Assembly: GCA_023488905.1 (NCBI GenBank)
Contig: JAMDCQ010000012.1
Coordinates: forward strand, 1-64,000
Source of the DNA: Candidatus Bathyarchaeota archaeon
GTDB taxonomy: Archaea; Thermoproteota; Bathyarchaeia; Bathyarchaeales; Bathycorpusculaceae
DNA: 64,000 nucleotides
Reading direction: 5' to 3'
In this document: positions 42,489 to 51,285 of the stretch, one piece after another
Layout of the letters: each line of letters opens with the position of its first letter
Numbering within the stretch: position 1 is the first letter of the stretch
Position numbers and translations under genes: made by a program
The notes under the pieces: model-generated
What the model was told of the DNA's origin: nothing
Databases searched by the model: none
What the model saw: the letters and a program-made list of their open reading frames with translations, nothing else

Positions 42489-43025
42489 ATGAAGATTCTG
42501 GGCTTAGTGGGCAGTCCACGAAAAAACAGCAACACAGACCTATTGGTAACGGCGATTCTTGCGGGTGCAGCTAAAAACAAGCACACAACTGAAAAAGTTC
42601 ACCTCTATACTGTGGATATTTCAGCCTGTGTAGATTGCAGGGCATGCAAAAAAGGCAACCTCCAATGCGTGCTCAAGGATGGCATGCAAAAGCTGTACCC
42701 AAAAATCCAGAACGCTAACGTTATAGTTTTTGGGACACCACTCTACTGGTATGGTCCTTCAGCGAAAATGAAACTGCTGCTTGACCGATTACGCCCATTC
42801 ATCGCCTCAAAGGAGTTAAAGGGCAAAAAAGCCGTGCTGGTAGTTCCTTCAGAAGAAGGCGCAGACGCATGCAACCACACCGTGGGCATGTTCAATCTGT
42901 CTTTGGGGTACTTGGAGATGACTTTGGTAAGCGTCTTATTACCTAAAGCCTCAGAACAAGCAGAAATTAAAAAACAGCCTGATGTACTGCGTCAAGCTCA
43001 AACGATAGGAAAACACATCAAATAA
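42489..43025 (+). CDS. NAD(P)H-dependent FMN reductase/iron-sulfur flavoprotein-like
   Basis: A 178-residue flavodoxin-fold protein: ILGLVGSPRKNSNTDLLV binds FMN phosphate and VIVFGTPLYWYGPSAKMKLLLDRL is the second flavin loop. A cysteine cluster CVDCRACKKGNLQC (spacing 2, 2, 6) resembles the compact [4Fe-4S] motif of archaeal iron-sulfur flavoprotein. Many FMN reductases keep such cysteines without a cluster, so the cofactor is uncertain. Role: electron transfer or quinone/azo-type reduction. The start is ATG 42489. Confidence 0.88.
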   Translation: MKILGLVGSPRKNSNTDLLVTAILAGAAKNKHTTEKVHLYTVDISACVDCRACKKGNLQCVLKDGMQKLYPKIQNANVIVFGTPLYWYGPSAKMKLLLDRLRPFIASKELKGKKAVLVVPSEEGADACNHTVGMFNLSLGYLEMTLVSVLLPKASEQAEIKKQPDVLRQAQTIGKHIK

Positions 43026-43030
43026 GCTGG

Positions 43031-43489
43031 TTACGTTTTCTTTTTTGGCACTCGGAAGTGGCTGTCTTTGCCTGCGCTGATGTATTCGCCACCCATGCCG
43101 CGGACTGCGGAGGCGATTTTGGCGAAGTTCTCGCTGCCCAAGAACTGTTTTGGTTTTATGATGATGTAGTCACCTTTTTCTTCGAAGCTTAGGCGGGATT
43201 CGAGTTCTTCGGGGAAGGACATGCGGATGTCGTCGAGGGATCGCAGTTTTGGGCTTTCGGGGGCTGCCGCGGGTGGCGATGCAGTTTTGGGTGTAGGTTG
43301 TGGCGGCGGTGGATGGAAAGCTGAAGACGGCGAAGAGGCTGGTTTTGGAGGTGCGGTGATTTGGCCGACTGCAAGGGATTTTAGTGAAGCAGAAACCGAA
43401 CGTAGCTCCTCAGAAACCTTGTTTAACGTAACTGAGATTTCTTCGACTTTAGCTAAAATTTGGTTAAGTTTTTCTTTCTCTGTGCTCAT
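43031..43489 (-). CDS. Coiled-coil/proline-rich linker protein with conserved C-terminal domain
   Basis: Residues 1-42 form a coiled coil (KLNQILAKVEEISVTLNKVS). Residues 43-85 are a Pro/Ala/Ser linker. The C-terminal domain of about 65 residues reads LSFEEKGDYIIIKPKQFLG, then FAKIASAVRGMGGEYISAG and SHFRVPKKK. The last part looks like a small DNA- or RNA-binding alpha/beta domain found in several archaeal proteins, but I cannot name it. It converges on the flavoprotein gene, and repeat locus h lies about 80 bases upstream and may include its TATA box. Confidence 0.72.
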   Translation of the reverse strand: MSTEKEKLNQILAKVEEISVTLNKVSEELRSVSASLKSLAVGQITAPPKPASSPSSAFHPPPPQPTPKTASPPAAAPESPKLRSLDDIRMSFPEELESRLSFEEKGDYIIIKPKQFLGSENFAKIASAVRGMGGEYISAGKDSHFRVPKKKT

Positions 43490-43568
43490 GGCGCTTCCCT
43501 CTCAACCCTAAGTACCCTAAACACCTAATAAATTATTTCTATAACAACATGACAAGACGCAACAGCGA

Positions 43569-43713
43569 TTTCCTTCTATAGGCCCCTTATTTAAAGGAAT
43601 GTTGGATGGCGTTTGTTGCTCTGCCGAGAGCCCCTTCCCCTTATAAAAAGCAGCGATAGATGTAACCCTCCCCTCTATAGGTTCTGCATAGAACCGCTAT
43701 TTGGATCCTAATA
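43569..43713 (-). repeat. Composite intergenic repeat, locus h (two boxes)
   Basis: On the minus strand it reads TATTAGGATCCAAATAG, TATGCAGAACC, CCTATAGAGGGGAGGG, TTTTTATAAGGGGAAGGGG, GGCAGAGCAACAAAC and then a second box CCTTTAAATAAGGGGCC. It occupies most of the 331-base divergent gap between the coiled-coil gene and rtcA. Confidence 0.72.
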
Positions 43714-43820
43714 GGTTGGTATCGTAATAGTCGAAAGCTGCCAGAATTGGATTACACGAGACCACTGTTATAGGGTCAACGATTCTATTTTTTAAATTGA
43801 CTACCTATAGTGAGAAGTGT

Positions 43821-44855
43821 ATGATAGAAATTGACGGGAGCCAAAAAAGCGGCAGCGGCACCATACTACGGTTATCCATAGCCATAGCCGCCATCAAAGG
43901 GCAGCCACTACACATCACCAACATCCGCCAGAGCCGACCACAACCCGGCTTGAAACATCAGCATCTTGAGTCGGTGTTGACGGCGGCTAAACTCTGCAAC
44001 GCCGAAGTCAAAGGCGCCACCTTGGGTTCAAGGGAACTATGGTTTACGCCTCATGAAATCTGCGGCGGCAACGTGGAAGCAGTGATTGAAACCGCTGGAA
44101 GCATCCCCATGCTGTTCCTATCCACGCTGCCCATATGCCTCTTCGCCCAAAACCCCGTCCGCTTACACGTAGCCAAAGGCGGCACCGACACCATCCACGC
44201 CCCAACCATCAACTACCTACGAAACGTGCTCCTGCCAACACTGGCTAAGATGGGCGTTGAAGCGGAAATCGTCGTTCAGAAGTACGGTTATTACCCTAAA
44301 GGCATGGGCGAGGCGACGATGACTGTGAAGCCTAACCCCCGCTTGAAACCGTTTGCGCTTGAAACCTTCGGCAAACTCAAAGGCGTAAAGGGCGTTTCTG
44401 TCTGCACCTTTCTGGCTGACCGACAGGTTGCTGAACGCCAATCCAAAGCAGCCCAAACCCAACTCGCACAGAACGGCTACAAAGCCAACACCCAAGTAGT
44501 CAACGACCAATCAAACCCCATCCAGAAAGGCAGCTCAATCGCGCTTTGGGCACAAACCGACACGGGCGTGCTCTTGGGGGCTGACGCTATTGGCGAGTTG
44601 TGGAAAATGGCTGAGGATGTAGGCAAAGAAGCCGCCCGAACCCTAATCGCCGAATTGTCCGCTCAGGCAACGGTTGACGAATTCCTCGCCGACATGTTGA
44701 TTCCCTACATGGCGCTCACTGAAGGCAAATCCGTCTTCCTCGCCCGCGCCGTTTCTGAGCATATAGAATCCAACATTTGGCTCATGGAAAAAATGCTAAA
44801 CACCCGATTCAGCATCAAAAAAGTTAACAACCTCTACCGAATAGAAAAAAGCTGA
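43821..44855 (+). CDS. rtcA: RNA 3'-terminal phosphate cyclase
   Basis: A 344-residue RtcA. The start MIEIDGSQKSGSGTILRLS has the family's glycine-rich first motif. It continues with RQSRPQPGLKHQHL, AKGGTDTIHAPTINYLRNVLLP, YYPKGMGEATM, and the catalytic histidine in SEHIESNIWLMEKML. It converts 3'-phosphate RNA ends to 2',3'-cyclic phosphate through a covalent AMP-histidine. ATG 43821 is preferred to 43797 by alignment with the family start. It is followed after six bases by trm5. Confidence 0.95.
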   Translation: MIEIDGSQKSGSGTILRLSIAIAAIKGQPLHITNIRQSRPQPGLKHQHLESVLTAAKLCNAEVKGATLGSRELWFTPHEICGGNVEAVIETAGSIPMLFLSTLPICLFAQNPVRLHVAKGGTDTIHAPTINYLRNVLLPTLAKMGVEAEIVVQKYGYYPKGMGEATMTVKPNPRLKPFALETFGKLKGVKGVSVCTFLADRQVAERQSKAAQTQLAQNGYKANTQVVNDQSNPIQKGSSIALWAQTDTGVLLGADAIGELWKMAEDVGKEAARTLIAELSAQATVDEFLADMLIPYMALTEGKSVFLARAVSEHIESNIWLMEKMLNTRFSIKKVNNLYRIEKS

Positions 44856-44861
44856 AGCGCC

Positions 44862-45932
44862 ATGCCCAAAACCTCGGTTTGCCTCAAAGTGCCCAAACAG
44901 CAGGGCGAAAAAGCAATCGCTTTAGCAGCTAAGCTTGGGCTGCTCGACAAGCACCTGAGCATAACGCGAGATGATGAGTACCTTTGTGTTCCTTTGGTTA
45001 GGCAGCCAGTCGATGCGGAGTTGGCGGCGATGCAACGCAGTGTGCCCTCACTTGAAGTCACCAGCAGCATTTTTGAGGCGAAAAAGCAACCGTCCGAAAC
45101 CCTTACCCAAGCACTCCAAAGCAAACTGCCCACCGAACTGCTTGCCGTTGTGCCTCAAGCGTTTGACATAGTTGGCGACATAGTCATAATCGAAGTCCCA
45201 CCCCAACTCAAACCGCACCAAACCCTAATCGGCGAAGCCATACTGCAAACCCACAGAAACATCAAAACCGTCTTGGGCAAGGCAGGCGACATCAGCGGCG
45301 TCTACCGCATTCGCGACTACACCTTCATCGCTGGCACACAAAAAACCAGCACAGTTCACAGGGAATTCGGCTGTGCATACCATGTGGATGTGGCTAAGGC
45401 GTATTTTTCGCCTCGACTCAGCCATGAGCATGAGCGGGTGGCGTCGCAGGTGCAGGCAGGCGAGGTTGTGGCGGACCTGTTTGCAGGGGTGGGACCGTTT
45501 TCGGTTTTGATTGGCAAACGGTGCCCAGAAGCCAAGGTCTACGCTGTTGATTTGAACCCCGACGCGGTGGAATTGCTCAAGCTGAACGTTAGGGTTAACA
45601 GGGTAGATAACCGAGTGTTTCCAATACTCGCAGACGCTCGAGAAATCGCCAAGGACAAACTCAAAGGAGCCGCAGACCGAGTCATAATGAACCTGCCAGA
45701 GACCGCGATCGATTTTGTAGATGCTGCCTGCAACACCATCAAGGCGGAAGGTGGAATTGTGCATTTCTATGGTTTTGTAAGGTCACCTGATTCGGTGGAC
45801 AATCTAAAGCAGCGTTTCACCGTTGAAGTGGAGAAGTGTGGCAGAAAAGTCGAGGCCTTCCTACATGCGAAGAGTATTCGCGAGACGGCGCCGTTTGAGT
45901 CGCAGATAGTTTTAGACGCAGAAATTCAGTAA
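44862..45932 (+). CDS. trm5: tRNA (guanine-37-N1)-methyltransferase Trm5 family
   Basis: A 356-residue protein with the archaeal Trm5 layout: an N-terminal D1-like domain (about 1-80), a D2 domain with EVPPQLKPHQTLIGEA and GVYRIRDYTFIAG, then a class I methyltransferase domain. AdoMet motif I is VADLFAGVGPFSVLIGKRCP, motif II is VYAVDLNPDAVELL and the catalytic motif is VIMNLPETA. It makes m1G37, the base next to the anticodon, which prevents frameshifting. It shares an operon with rtcA. Confidence 0.93.
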   Translation: MPKTSVCLKVPKQQGEKAIALAAKLGLLDKHLSITRDDEYLCVPLVRQPVDAELAAMQRSVPSLEVTSSIFEAKKQPSETLTQALQSKLPTELLAVVPQAFDIVGDIVIIEVPPQLKPHQTLIGEAILQTHRNIKTVLGKAGDISGVYRIRDYTFIAGTQKTSTVHREFGCAYHVDVAKAYFSPRLSHEHERVASQVQAGEVVADLFAGVGPFSVLIGKRCPEAKVYAVDLNPDAVELLKLNVRVNRVDNRVFPILADAREIAKDKLKGAADRVIMNLPETAIDFVDAACNTIKAEGGIVHFYGFVRSPDSVDNLKQRFTVEVEKCGRKVEAFLHAKSIRETAPFESQIVLDAEIQ

Positions 45933-46052
45933 ACAATATTGTTCGACGCCTTGGTTGGTGCTTCTCTAAGTCTTAGAGTCTAAGCTCTTAATGGTAGGGC
46001 TATAACCGCCTTATCTGTACATCACTACTCGGTGGAAACCGATTTGGTACAG

Positions 46053-46253
46053 ATGCCAAGTGAAGAACAAAGACAAAACCGAAAGAAAATCTTGGTTCTG
46101 AAAACCGTCATCTTTGCGCTCTATGCAATCTTTGTAGCCTTAAGTGCGCTGGGCCAGATATTGGCAAACAGCGCTGTGTCGTTTGCGAGTTTGATGGCTT
46201 TCACAGCAGCCGCAGCTTTCACAACCTACTATATGGTGTTGACGCAGCTCTAA
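46053..46253 (+). CDS. Small membrane protein
   Basis: About 66 residues: a short charged N-terminus (MPSEEQRQNRKK) and then two hydrophobic helices (ILVLKTVIFALYAIFVALSA and FASLMAFTAAAAFTTYYMV). ATG 46053 is chosen; GTG 46032 gives a longer version. It ends five bases before the convergent DUF371 gene. There is no family I recognise. Confidence 0.6.
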   Translation: MPSEEQRQNRKKILVLKTVIFALYAIFVALSALGQILANSAVSFASLMAFTAAAAFTTYYMVLTQL

Positions 46254-46258
46254 ATCGT

Positions 46259-46693
46259 TTAGGCTTCCACAGTTAAGGTTAAGGTGACTTTCTGTTTTGG
46301 ATTTTTTAGTTTCTCGACAACTGCTCTAGAGAGGTCGCGGGATGATTTGTCTGCTTTTACAGCTAAGGTTCTGTCTGAAAAGAATTCACTTTTCCGTATC
46401 ACCAAATCGTTTGGATGGTTTAACGTCAGCTCAGGGGATCCGAAAGCGTTTATTTGCCCCACTAAACCGTCCACTTCGAGTTGGATAGTTAATTTGGCGT
46501 TTGGCTGCCGCAGGGCGCTCTTGAATTCTGCACTGAAATCAGCCACTGACTTGTCCGCATCTACTGCCACAATACAGTCGCCCCTCTGTGTTACATTACG
46601 CTCCTTGGTGATCATAAATGTGGTTGGGTGAGTTGCCCGAATGTTTGGGTGCCCAAACGCATGAATTACTTCAACTGCTTTTTTCGGCGCCAT
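46259..46693 (-). CDS. DUF371-family protein
   Basis: A 144-residue protein of the archaeal DUF371 family: VEVIHAFGHPNIRATHPTTFMITKERNVTQRGDCIVAVDADKSV shows the GHxNIxxxHxxTxxxT pattern and the GDCI motif. INAFGSPELTLNHPNDLVIRKSEF forms a second, similar half. The family occurs almost only in archaea and has no known function; the conserved histidines might bind a metal. It lies three bases downstream of the winged-helix gene, which suggests co-transcription. Confidence 0.88.
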   Translation of the reverse strand: MAPKKAVEVIHAFGHPNIRATHPTTFMITKERNVTQRGDCIVAVDADKSVADFSAEFKSALRQPNAKLTIQLEVDGLVGQINAFGSPELTLNHPNDLVIRKSEFFSDRTLAVKADKSSRDLSRAVVEKLKNPKQKVTLTLTVEA

Positions 46694-46696
46694 TAC

Positions 46697-47665
46697 TTAC
46701 TCACGCACTTCAATTGAATCGACTTTGCCGTCGCCGTCCAAATCAAACCCAACGATGACCACCGCAAACGTGTCCGCGCCTTTGTATTTTTCAAGCGTTT
46801 TCTGCCACAGATTCGTGAGGGCAATAACGCAGGCTTTAGTTCCCACTGCTTTGTTACCAGCTAAAACTACGATTCTTTTGGAGCTATCCCACGGATTCAC
46901 GATCTTCGCAACCAACCCAGACACATCGGAAGTATAAACCTGCCCCGACTTAGACGAAGACAAACCGCCCAGCAAAAAGCCCTGCTGAGACGACTGCATA
47001 ATGAACTTGATTGGCAGATGCTCATTGATCTCCTGTGTTAAGAGGTTGGTACCGGGGCCACCGACTAAGATGAGGTTGTTTTTCTCCTCCTTCTCCACCT
47101 TAACGTCAACGTCGAGTTTAACTGCGAATTCGGTTGGCAATTTGGCGAACTGCCCCAAAAACAACGCTAAATGGGCTGCGTAGTGGCCGTCGCGTGCGCT
47201 GGTTTTAAAAGGCCCGTGAGGTTGGGGGCTGCCGACCACGATTTTCCCGTCGAAAACTCCATCATGTATGAATCCTTTGAAGAATTCCTGCAGTTGATCG
47301 TTTATGCCCAGCATGCAGAGGTTCTGGATGGGTTTGTAGCCTTGTGGGAATTCTATGCCGAAGGCGGATGAGGCGGTTTTGTAGTATTTTGCTGTGGCGC
47401 CTTTTTTGTTTTCTTCTTTTGTGACGGTTATGGCTCCTGCTTTGGCGAGTTTGCGGATGTGGTAGTAGACTTTTTGTTCGTGCATTTCGAGGTGTTTGGC
47501 GATTTCGAGGGGGTACATTTCTTTGGTGGATAGGAGGGTGAGGATTTTCCAGCTGAGGGGGCCGAGGATGTTTTTGAGTTTTTGGGGGTCGTTTATTATG
47601 TTTATGTCTTTGACTTGTTGGGTGGTGCCGTCGTCTTTGAGGAGTTTTTTGGTCATGTTGTTCAT
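46697..47665 (-). CDS. Winged-helix regulator with large C-terminal domain
   Basis: A 322-residue protein. Residues 25-95 are an ArsR-like winged helix (SWKILTLLSTKEMYPLEIAKHLEMHEQKVYYHIRKLAKAGAI). The remaining 220 residues form a domain with IVVGSPQPHGPFKTSARDGHYAAHLALFLG and LILVGGPGTNLLTQEINEHLP. It ends in an EF-hand-like loop DLDGDGKVDS. The C-terminal part resembles domains in archaeal surface proteins, here apparently used intracellularly for ligand sensing. The target is unknown; divergent glmS and co-linear DUF371 are candidates. Confidence 0.83.
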   Translation of the reverse strand: MNNMTKKLLKDDGTTQQVKDINIINDPQKLKNILGPLSWKILTLLSTKEMYPLEIAKHLEMHEQKVYYHIRKLAKAGAITVTKEENKKGATAKYYKTASSAFGIEFPQGYKPIQNLCMLGINDQLQEFFKGFIHDGVFDGKIVVGSPQPHGPFKTSARDGHYAAHLALFLGQFAKLPTEFAVKLDVDVKVEKEEKNNLILVGGPGTNLLTQEINEHLPIKFIMQSSQQGFLLGGLSSSKSGQVYTSDVSGLVAKIVNPWDSSKRIVVLAGNKAVGTKACVIALTNLWQKTLEKYKGADTFAVVIVGFDLDGDGKVDSIEVRE

Positions 47666-47882
47666 TGGTTTAACATCGCGGTACTATAAAAAATTTATTT
47701 ATAATGGTTGCAGTTTTTCATCCCGCAGCCTGTAGCAAATATTACTATTCACAGCAAAAAAACGCCGCAACCACTAAAACATTTCTTTTAGCAGTCACAG
47801 TCCATTATTAAAAAACTTTATAACCAAAATTCACCCCTCCATACCCAAACATCCAACCCAAAAAATAAGGCACGTAAAAAAC

Positions 47883-49712
47883 ATGTGTGGAATATTTGGT
47901 TGCGTTCTAAAAGACGGCCCAGCTGCCCCCCTGATTCATTCTTCCCTAAAAATGCTTGAGTACCGCGGCTATGACTCAGTCGGCATCGCCACCATAAGCG
48001 ATGGCACCGTCAACATGAAAAAGGACAGCGGCAAAATCGACGAGGTACACAAAATCCTCAACCTCGACGACTTACCCGGCGCCATAGGCATCGGACACAC
48101 TCGTTGGGCAACACATGGCGCACCCCTTAAAGTCAACAGTCACCCCCACACTGACTGCACAGGCGAAATCGTCGTCGTACACAACGGCATTATTGAGAAC
48201 TTTCTTGAACTTAAATCGGAACTCACAAACCTCGGCCATACCTTCGTGTCCAAAACAGACACCGAAGTCATGCCCCACCTTATCGAGGAAACCCTCAAAC
48301 AGAACCCTAAACTCTCTTTTGAGCAAGCTGTACACGAAAGCCTCAAGCGTGTTGAAGGCTCCTACGCATTCGCCATCCTCTCCACACGTGAACCCGACAA
48401 AATAATCTGCGCCCGAAACGAAAGCCCACTGGTTTTAGGCATCAACGGGCATGGCGTTTTCTGCGCTTCAGACATCCCAGCGTTTTTGGAAGTAACAAAC
48501 AAAGCCGTCATGATTAACAACGGTGAACTCGTCATCCTAAAAGCAGACGGATATGAAATCAAGAAAATCTCCGACGGCAGCCAAATCACACGGGAACCCA
48601 TCACCATCGATTGGACTCCGGAGATGGCGGTCAAGCAGGGTTACCCGCATTTTATGATAAAAGAGATCCATGAGCAACCTGAAACCCTCCGCAACACCTT
48701 ACGCATTCAGGACCATTATCTTGATTTGCTTTCCACGTTCCTTGACCGTGCTAACGAGGTGTTTTTGGTCGCCTGCGGAACAAGCTACCACGCATGCCTC
48801 GCCGCGTCATACATGTTCTCTAAACTGGCATTTCTGCCAACGTACCCTGTTTACGCTTCTGAATTCTTGGAGCAGCATGGCAAATCAGTCAACATCGACA
48901 GCACCATCCTCGCCGTGAGCCAATCTGGCGAAACCGCAGACACCATCGCCGCCGTCACCTGCGCCCAGCAGCGTGCAGCAACCGTCCTCAGCTTAACCAA
49001 CGTCATCGGCTCCAGCCTCACACGGATCAGTCGAGTCTACATCGGCACACAGGCAGGCCCAGAAATCGGCGTAGCAGCAACCAAAACCTTCACCTCCCAA
49101 CTCAGCGTCCTAGCACAGTTGGCGTTAAAGCTGTCTAAGAAGCGGGGCAAGATTTCGCAGGACGAAATCGACTGCCTAGAAGCAAAACTCCAACTCCTCC
49201 CCGAAATGGTCAACATAATAGTCACCACCCAAGAAGAAAAAATCAAAGGTTTAGCCAAAAAATACGTCAACGCCAAAGTCTTCTTCTACTTAGGCAGAGG
49301 CATAAGCACCGCCACCGCATACGAGGGCAGACTCAAACTCATGGAAATCGCCTACATCCCCTCCATAGCGTTTCCCGCGGGCGAAAGCAAACACGGCCCC
49401 ATCAGCCTCATCGAGGACGGTTTCCCAGTCGTGTTCGTTTGCCCCAGAGACGACACCCACCGGACAGTGATCGGTAACATCATGGAGATGAAAGCCCGAG
49501 GTGCCCACATCTTAGCCATCATAGAGGAAGGCGACGAGGAAATCAAATCCCTCGCAGACGACTACGTCGAAGTCCCCAAAGGCATCCCCGCAGTGCTCTC
49601 CCCGATTCCTTATGCAGTGCCGCTCCAGTTGCTAGCGTACTATACGGCTGTTGAGAAGGGCTTCAACCCAGACATGCCCAGAAACTTAGCGAAATCGGTT
49701 ACAGTAAAGTAA
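47883..49712 (+). CDS. glmS: Glutamine:fructose-6-phosphate aminotransferase
   Basis: A 609-residue GlmS. The N-terminal glutamine amidotransferase domain starts MCGIFG with the nucleophile Cys2 and has YRGYDSVG, HTRWATHG and HNGIIENF. Two SIS domains follow with ACGTSYHACLA, SQSGETADTIAAV and AATKTFTSQ, then GRGISTATAYEGRLKLMEIAYI, and the C-terminus ends PRNLAKSVTVK. It makes glucosamine-6-phosphate for UDP-GlcNAc and surface glycans. A TATA-like ACTTTATAACC lies about 60-70 bases upstream. The divergent gap of 217 bases before it contains no supported RNA. Confidence 0.97.
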   Translation: MCGIFGCVLKDGPAAPLIHSSLKMLEYRGYDSVGIATISDGTVNMKKDSGKIDEVHKILNLDDLPGAIGIGHTRWATHGAPLKVNSHPHTDCTGEIVVVHNGIIENFLELKSELTNLGHTFVSKTDTEVMPHLIEETLKQNPKLSFEQAVHESLKRVEGSYAFAILSTREPDKIICARNESPLVLGINGHGVFCASDIPAFLEVTNKAVMINNGELVILKADGYEIKKISDGSQITREPITIDWTPEMAVKQGYPHFMIKEIHEQPETLRNTLRIQDHYLDLLSTFLDRANEVFLVACGTSYHACLAASYMFSKLAFLPTYPVYASEFLEQHGKSVNIDSTILAVSQSGETADTIAAVTCAQQRAATVLSLTNVIGSSLTRISRVYIGTQAGPEIGVAATKTFTSQLSVLAQLALKLSKKRGKISQDEIDCLEAKLQLLPEMVNIIVTTQEEKIKGLAKKYVNAKVFFYLGRGISTATAYEGRLKLMEIAYIPSIAFPAGESKHGPISLIEDGFPVVFVCPRDDTHRTVIGNIMEMKARGAHILAIIEEGDEEIKSLADDYVEVPKGIPAVLSPIPYAVPLQLLAYYTAVEKGFNPDMPRNLAKSVTVK

Positions 49713-49737
49713 CCACCCAATTTTGGGATGATTAAAA

Positions 49738-49881
49738 ATGAGCGACAGTCTAAATCAAGACGCAATCCTTAGCTCAACAATCCTGAAAGCCTGCGGCACA
49801 TGCAGACACCCAAGAGGCGCCCACACACAAGACAGATACTGCACAGTCAAAGGCTGCAACTGCCAAAAATTCACCGAATAA
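49738..49881 (+). CDS. Small cysteine-rich (zinc-binding) protein, 47 aa
   Basis: A 47-residue frame starting ATG 49738 carries CGTCRHPRGAH, then CTVKGCNCQKF: five cysteines and two histidines in a compact zinc-binding pattern like those of small archaeal zinc proteins. It lies 25 bases after glmS and six bases before the convergent FEN1 stop. There is no strong SD, but GGGATG lies eight bases upstream. Composition and cysteine spacing support it as a real gene. Confidence 0.7.
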   Translation: MSDSLNQDAILSSTILKACGTCRHPRGAHTQDRYCTVKGCNCQKFTE

Positions 49882-49887
49882 AACGGT

Positions 49888-50916
49888 TCAACCGAACCAT
49901 TTTTCCAGCGAAACCTTCCCCTTCTGCTTCTTACTCCCCGCAGTCATCCGCTCAAGCGACTTCTTGATGCGTTCCTCACCGAACTCTTTCTCGCGACACA
50001 TAAAATCTATAATGCCCTGCTCGTCAGCGTCTCTCCAGTCGAGCTTGTAGTTGTCGGTGACTTGGGGATGGAGGAAGATTTCTCTGATTTGGTTGGGTTC
50101 ACAGGGGAAAGTGGGGTTTTTGATGTGGGGCAGGGCGGCTTCGAGGGTGCCGTGTTGGCGTATGAGTTTGAGGGCGGTTTTGGGTCCGATGCCTTCGATG
50201 CCGTCAGGATTAAAGTCGGTGCCTATTAGGATGCCGACATCGATTAGCTGCGCGTAGGTTAAGCCACATTCATTTAGCGCTTTAGATAACTCTACCACTT
50301 CAGGCACGACCTCAATGAAGACTTTTCCTCGTCTTCTTCTGCCAGAAATCGTCACGTTACGCAGCAACTTCGGCGCCCCGAAGAGGAGGCTGTCGTAGTC
50401 TTGGCTGGCACAGTAATCGGCAGTGCCTTTCCGTGCCATATAGGCAGCTTGGGCTTCGCCTTCACTTGGCGCCTGCACCCAGGGCAACCCCATGAGCCCC
50501 AAAAGTTTCTGGCTGTCATCTAACATGTAATCCTTCATGCTTGTTGACGCCTGCGCATACATGCGGGCTTCTTCAGGTTTGCCTTCTTTTACGGCTTTTT
50601 CATAGCGAATTGCGGCTTCTACTTTGATTTGGCGTCGCCGCTCAATCTCCGCTGCTTTTAGCACAGGGGATTCGCCGTCGAAAACGTAGACTGGTTTCAG
50701 CCCCATTTCGACGAGGTTGCTTGTGCGGTAGAAGAGGCCGCTTAGGTGGCTGGTGATTTTTCCTGTGCTGTCCTTGAGGGGTGTGCCGTCGGGTTGGCGG
50801 ATTATGCTGAGGAACTGGTAGATGGCGTTGTATGCGTCTATGGCTATGATTTTGCCTGAGAGGTCTTCGAGTTTGACTGGAGTTTTTGGTATGAGGTCTT
50901 TGAAGTTTACGCCCAA
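49888..50916 (-). CDS. fen: Flap endonuclease 1
   Basis: FEN1 of about 342 residues. Metal-binding acids appear in IIAIDAYNAIYQF, VYVFDGESP, PSEGEAQAAYMA, ASQDYDSLLFG and LIGTDFNPDG. The helix-hairpin-helix motif is GIEGIGPKTALKL, and the C-terminus VSLEKWFG is a PCNA-interacting box. It removes 5' flaps in Okazaki-fragment maturation and base-excision repair. TTG 50916 (MGVNFKDLIP) is preferred to TTG 50928 because the glycine after the start is conserved and lies at the active site. Confidence 0.96.
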   Translation of the reverse strand: MGVNFKDLIPKTPVKLEDLSGKIIAIDAYNAIYQFLSIIRQPDGTPLKDSTGKITSHLSGLFYRTSNLVEMGLKPVYVFDGESPVLKAAEIERRRQIKVEAAIRYEKAVKEGKPEEARMYAQASTSMKDYMLDDSQKLLGLMGLPWVQAPSEGEAQAAYMARKGTADYCASQDYDSLLFGAPKLLRNVTISGRRRRGKVFIEVVPEVVELSKALNECGLTYAQLIDVGILIGTDFNPDGIEGIGPKTALKLIRQHGTLEAALPHIKNPTFPCEPNQIREIFLHPQVTDNYKLDWRDADEQGIIDFMCREKEFGEERIKKSLERMTAGSKKQKGKVSLEKWFG

Positions 50917-50974
50917 AAGGCACCACAAATATGATTAGGTTTAAAACAGGTTAAAGAGGTTTGCTAATCACTCA

Positions 50975-51020
50975 AAGTATAAATCAAGGTTATACATTTG
51001 TATAACTTGTGGTTATACTT
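50975..51020. promoter_or_regulatory. Nested palindromic operator of vapBC
   Basis: GTTATACATTTGTATAAC (50989-51006) has 8-base arms around two central bases. A further pair, AAGTATAA (50975-50982) and TTATACTT (51013-51020), is centred on exactly the same point. It covers the region between a TATA-like GTATAAAT and the antitoxin start, as expected for autoregulation by an AbrB-type antitoxin dimer or tetramer. Confidence 0.65.
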
Positions 51021-51033
51021 GATTCGGGAAGAA

Positions 51034-51285
51034 ATGAAAGTCGGCCCAAAAGGGCAAGTTGTCATTCCACGAGCTATACGCAAGGCGCTCAAAATCACGC
51101 CGGGCTCCAAGGTGCAAATCACCCTAGAAGATAACAAGGCGATTTTGGAGAAGCCAGCTTTCGACGCAGTCGCTGTTTTTAAGAGGGTCGCCCAAAGCGG
51201 CAAATCGGTATCCTACATAGACCCCCATGCAGCATACGAGGAAGAACTCAAAGAGAGAACCCGCCGTGCTCTATCTGGACGCTAA
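51034..51285 (+). CDS. vapB: AbrB/SpoVT-type antitoxin (VapB)
   Basis: An 83-residue protein. The swapped-hairpin AbrB domain occupies the N-terminus (MKVGPKGQVVIPRAIRKALKITPGSKVQITLEDNKAILEK). A helical C-terminal tail (YEEELKERTRRALSGR) binds and inhibits the toxin. GGGAAG precedes ATG 51034, which is the start expected for the family; the frame runs open to 50998. It overlaps vapC by 20 bases. It should bind the nested palindrome just upstream. Confidence 0.9.
   Translation: MKVGPKGQVVIPRAIRKALKITPGSKVQITLEDNKAILEKPAFDAVAVFKRVAQSGKSVSYIDPHAAYEEELKERTRRALSGR

Noticed and set aside
47666-47882. A glmS ribozyme or riboswitch upstream of glmS
   Set aside because: No pseudoknot-like core is visible, and that ribozyme is known from bacteria; the gap looks like a normal AT-rich promoter.
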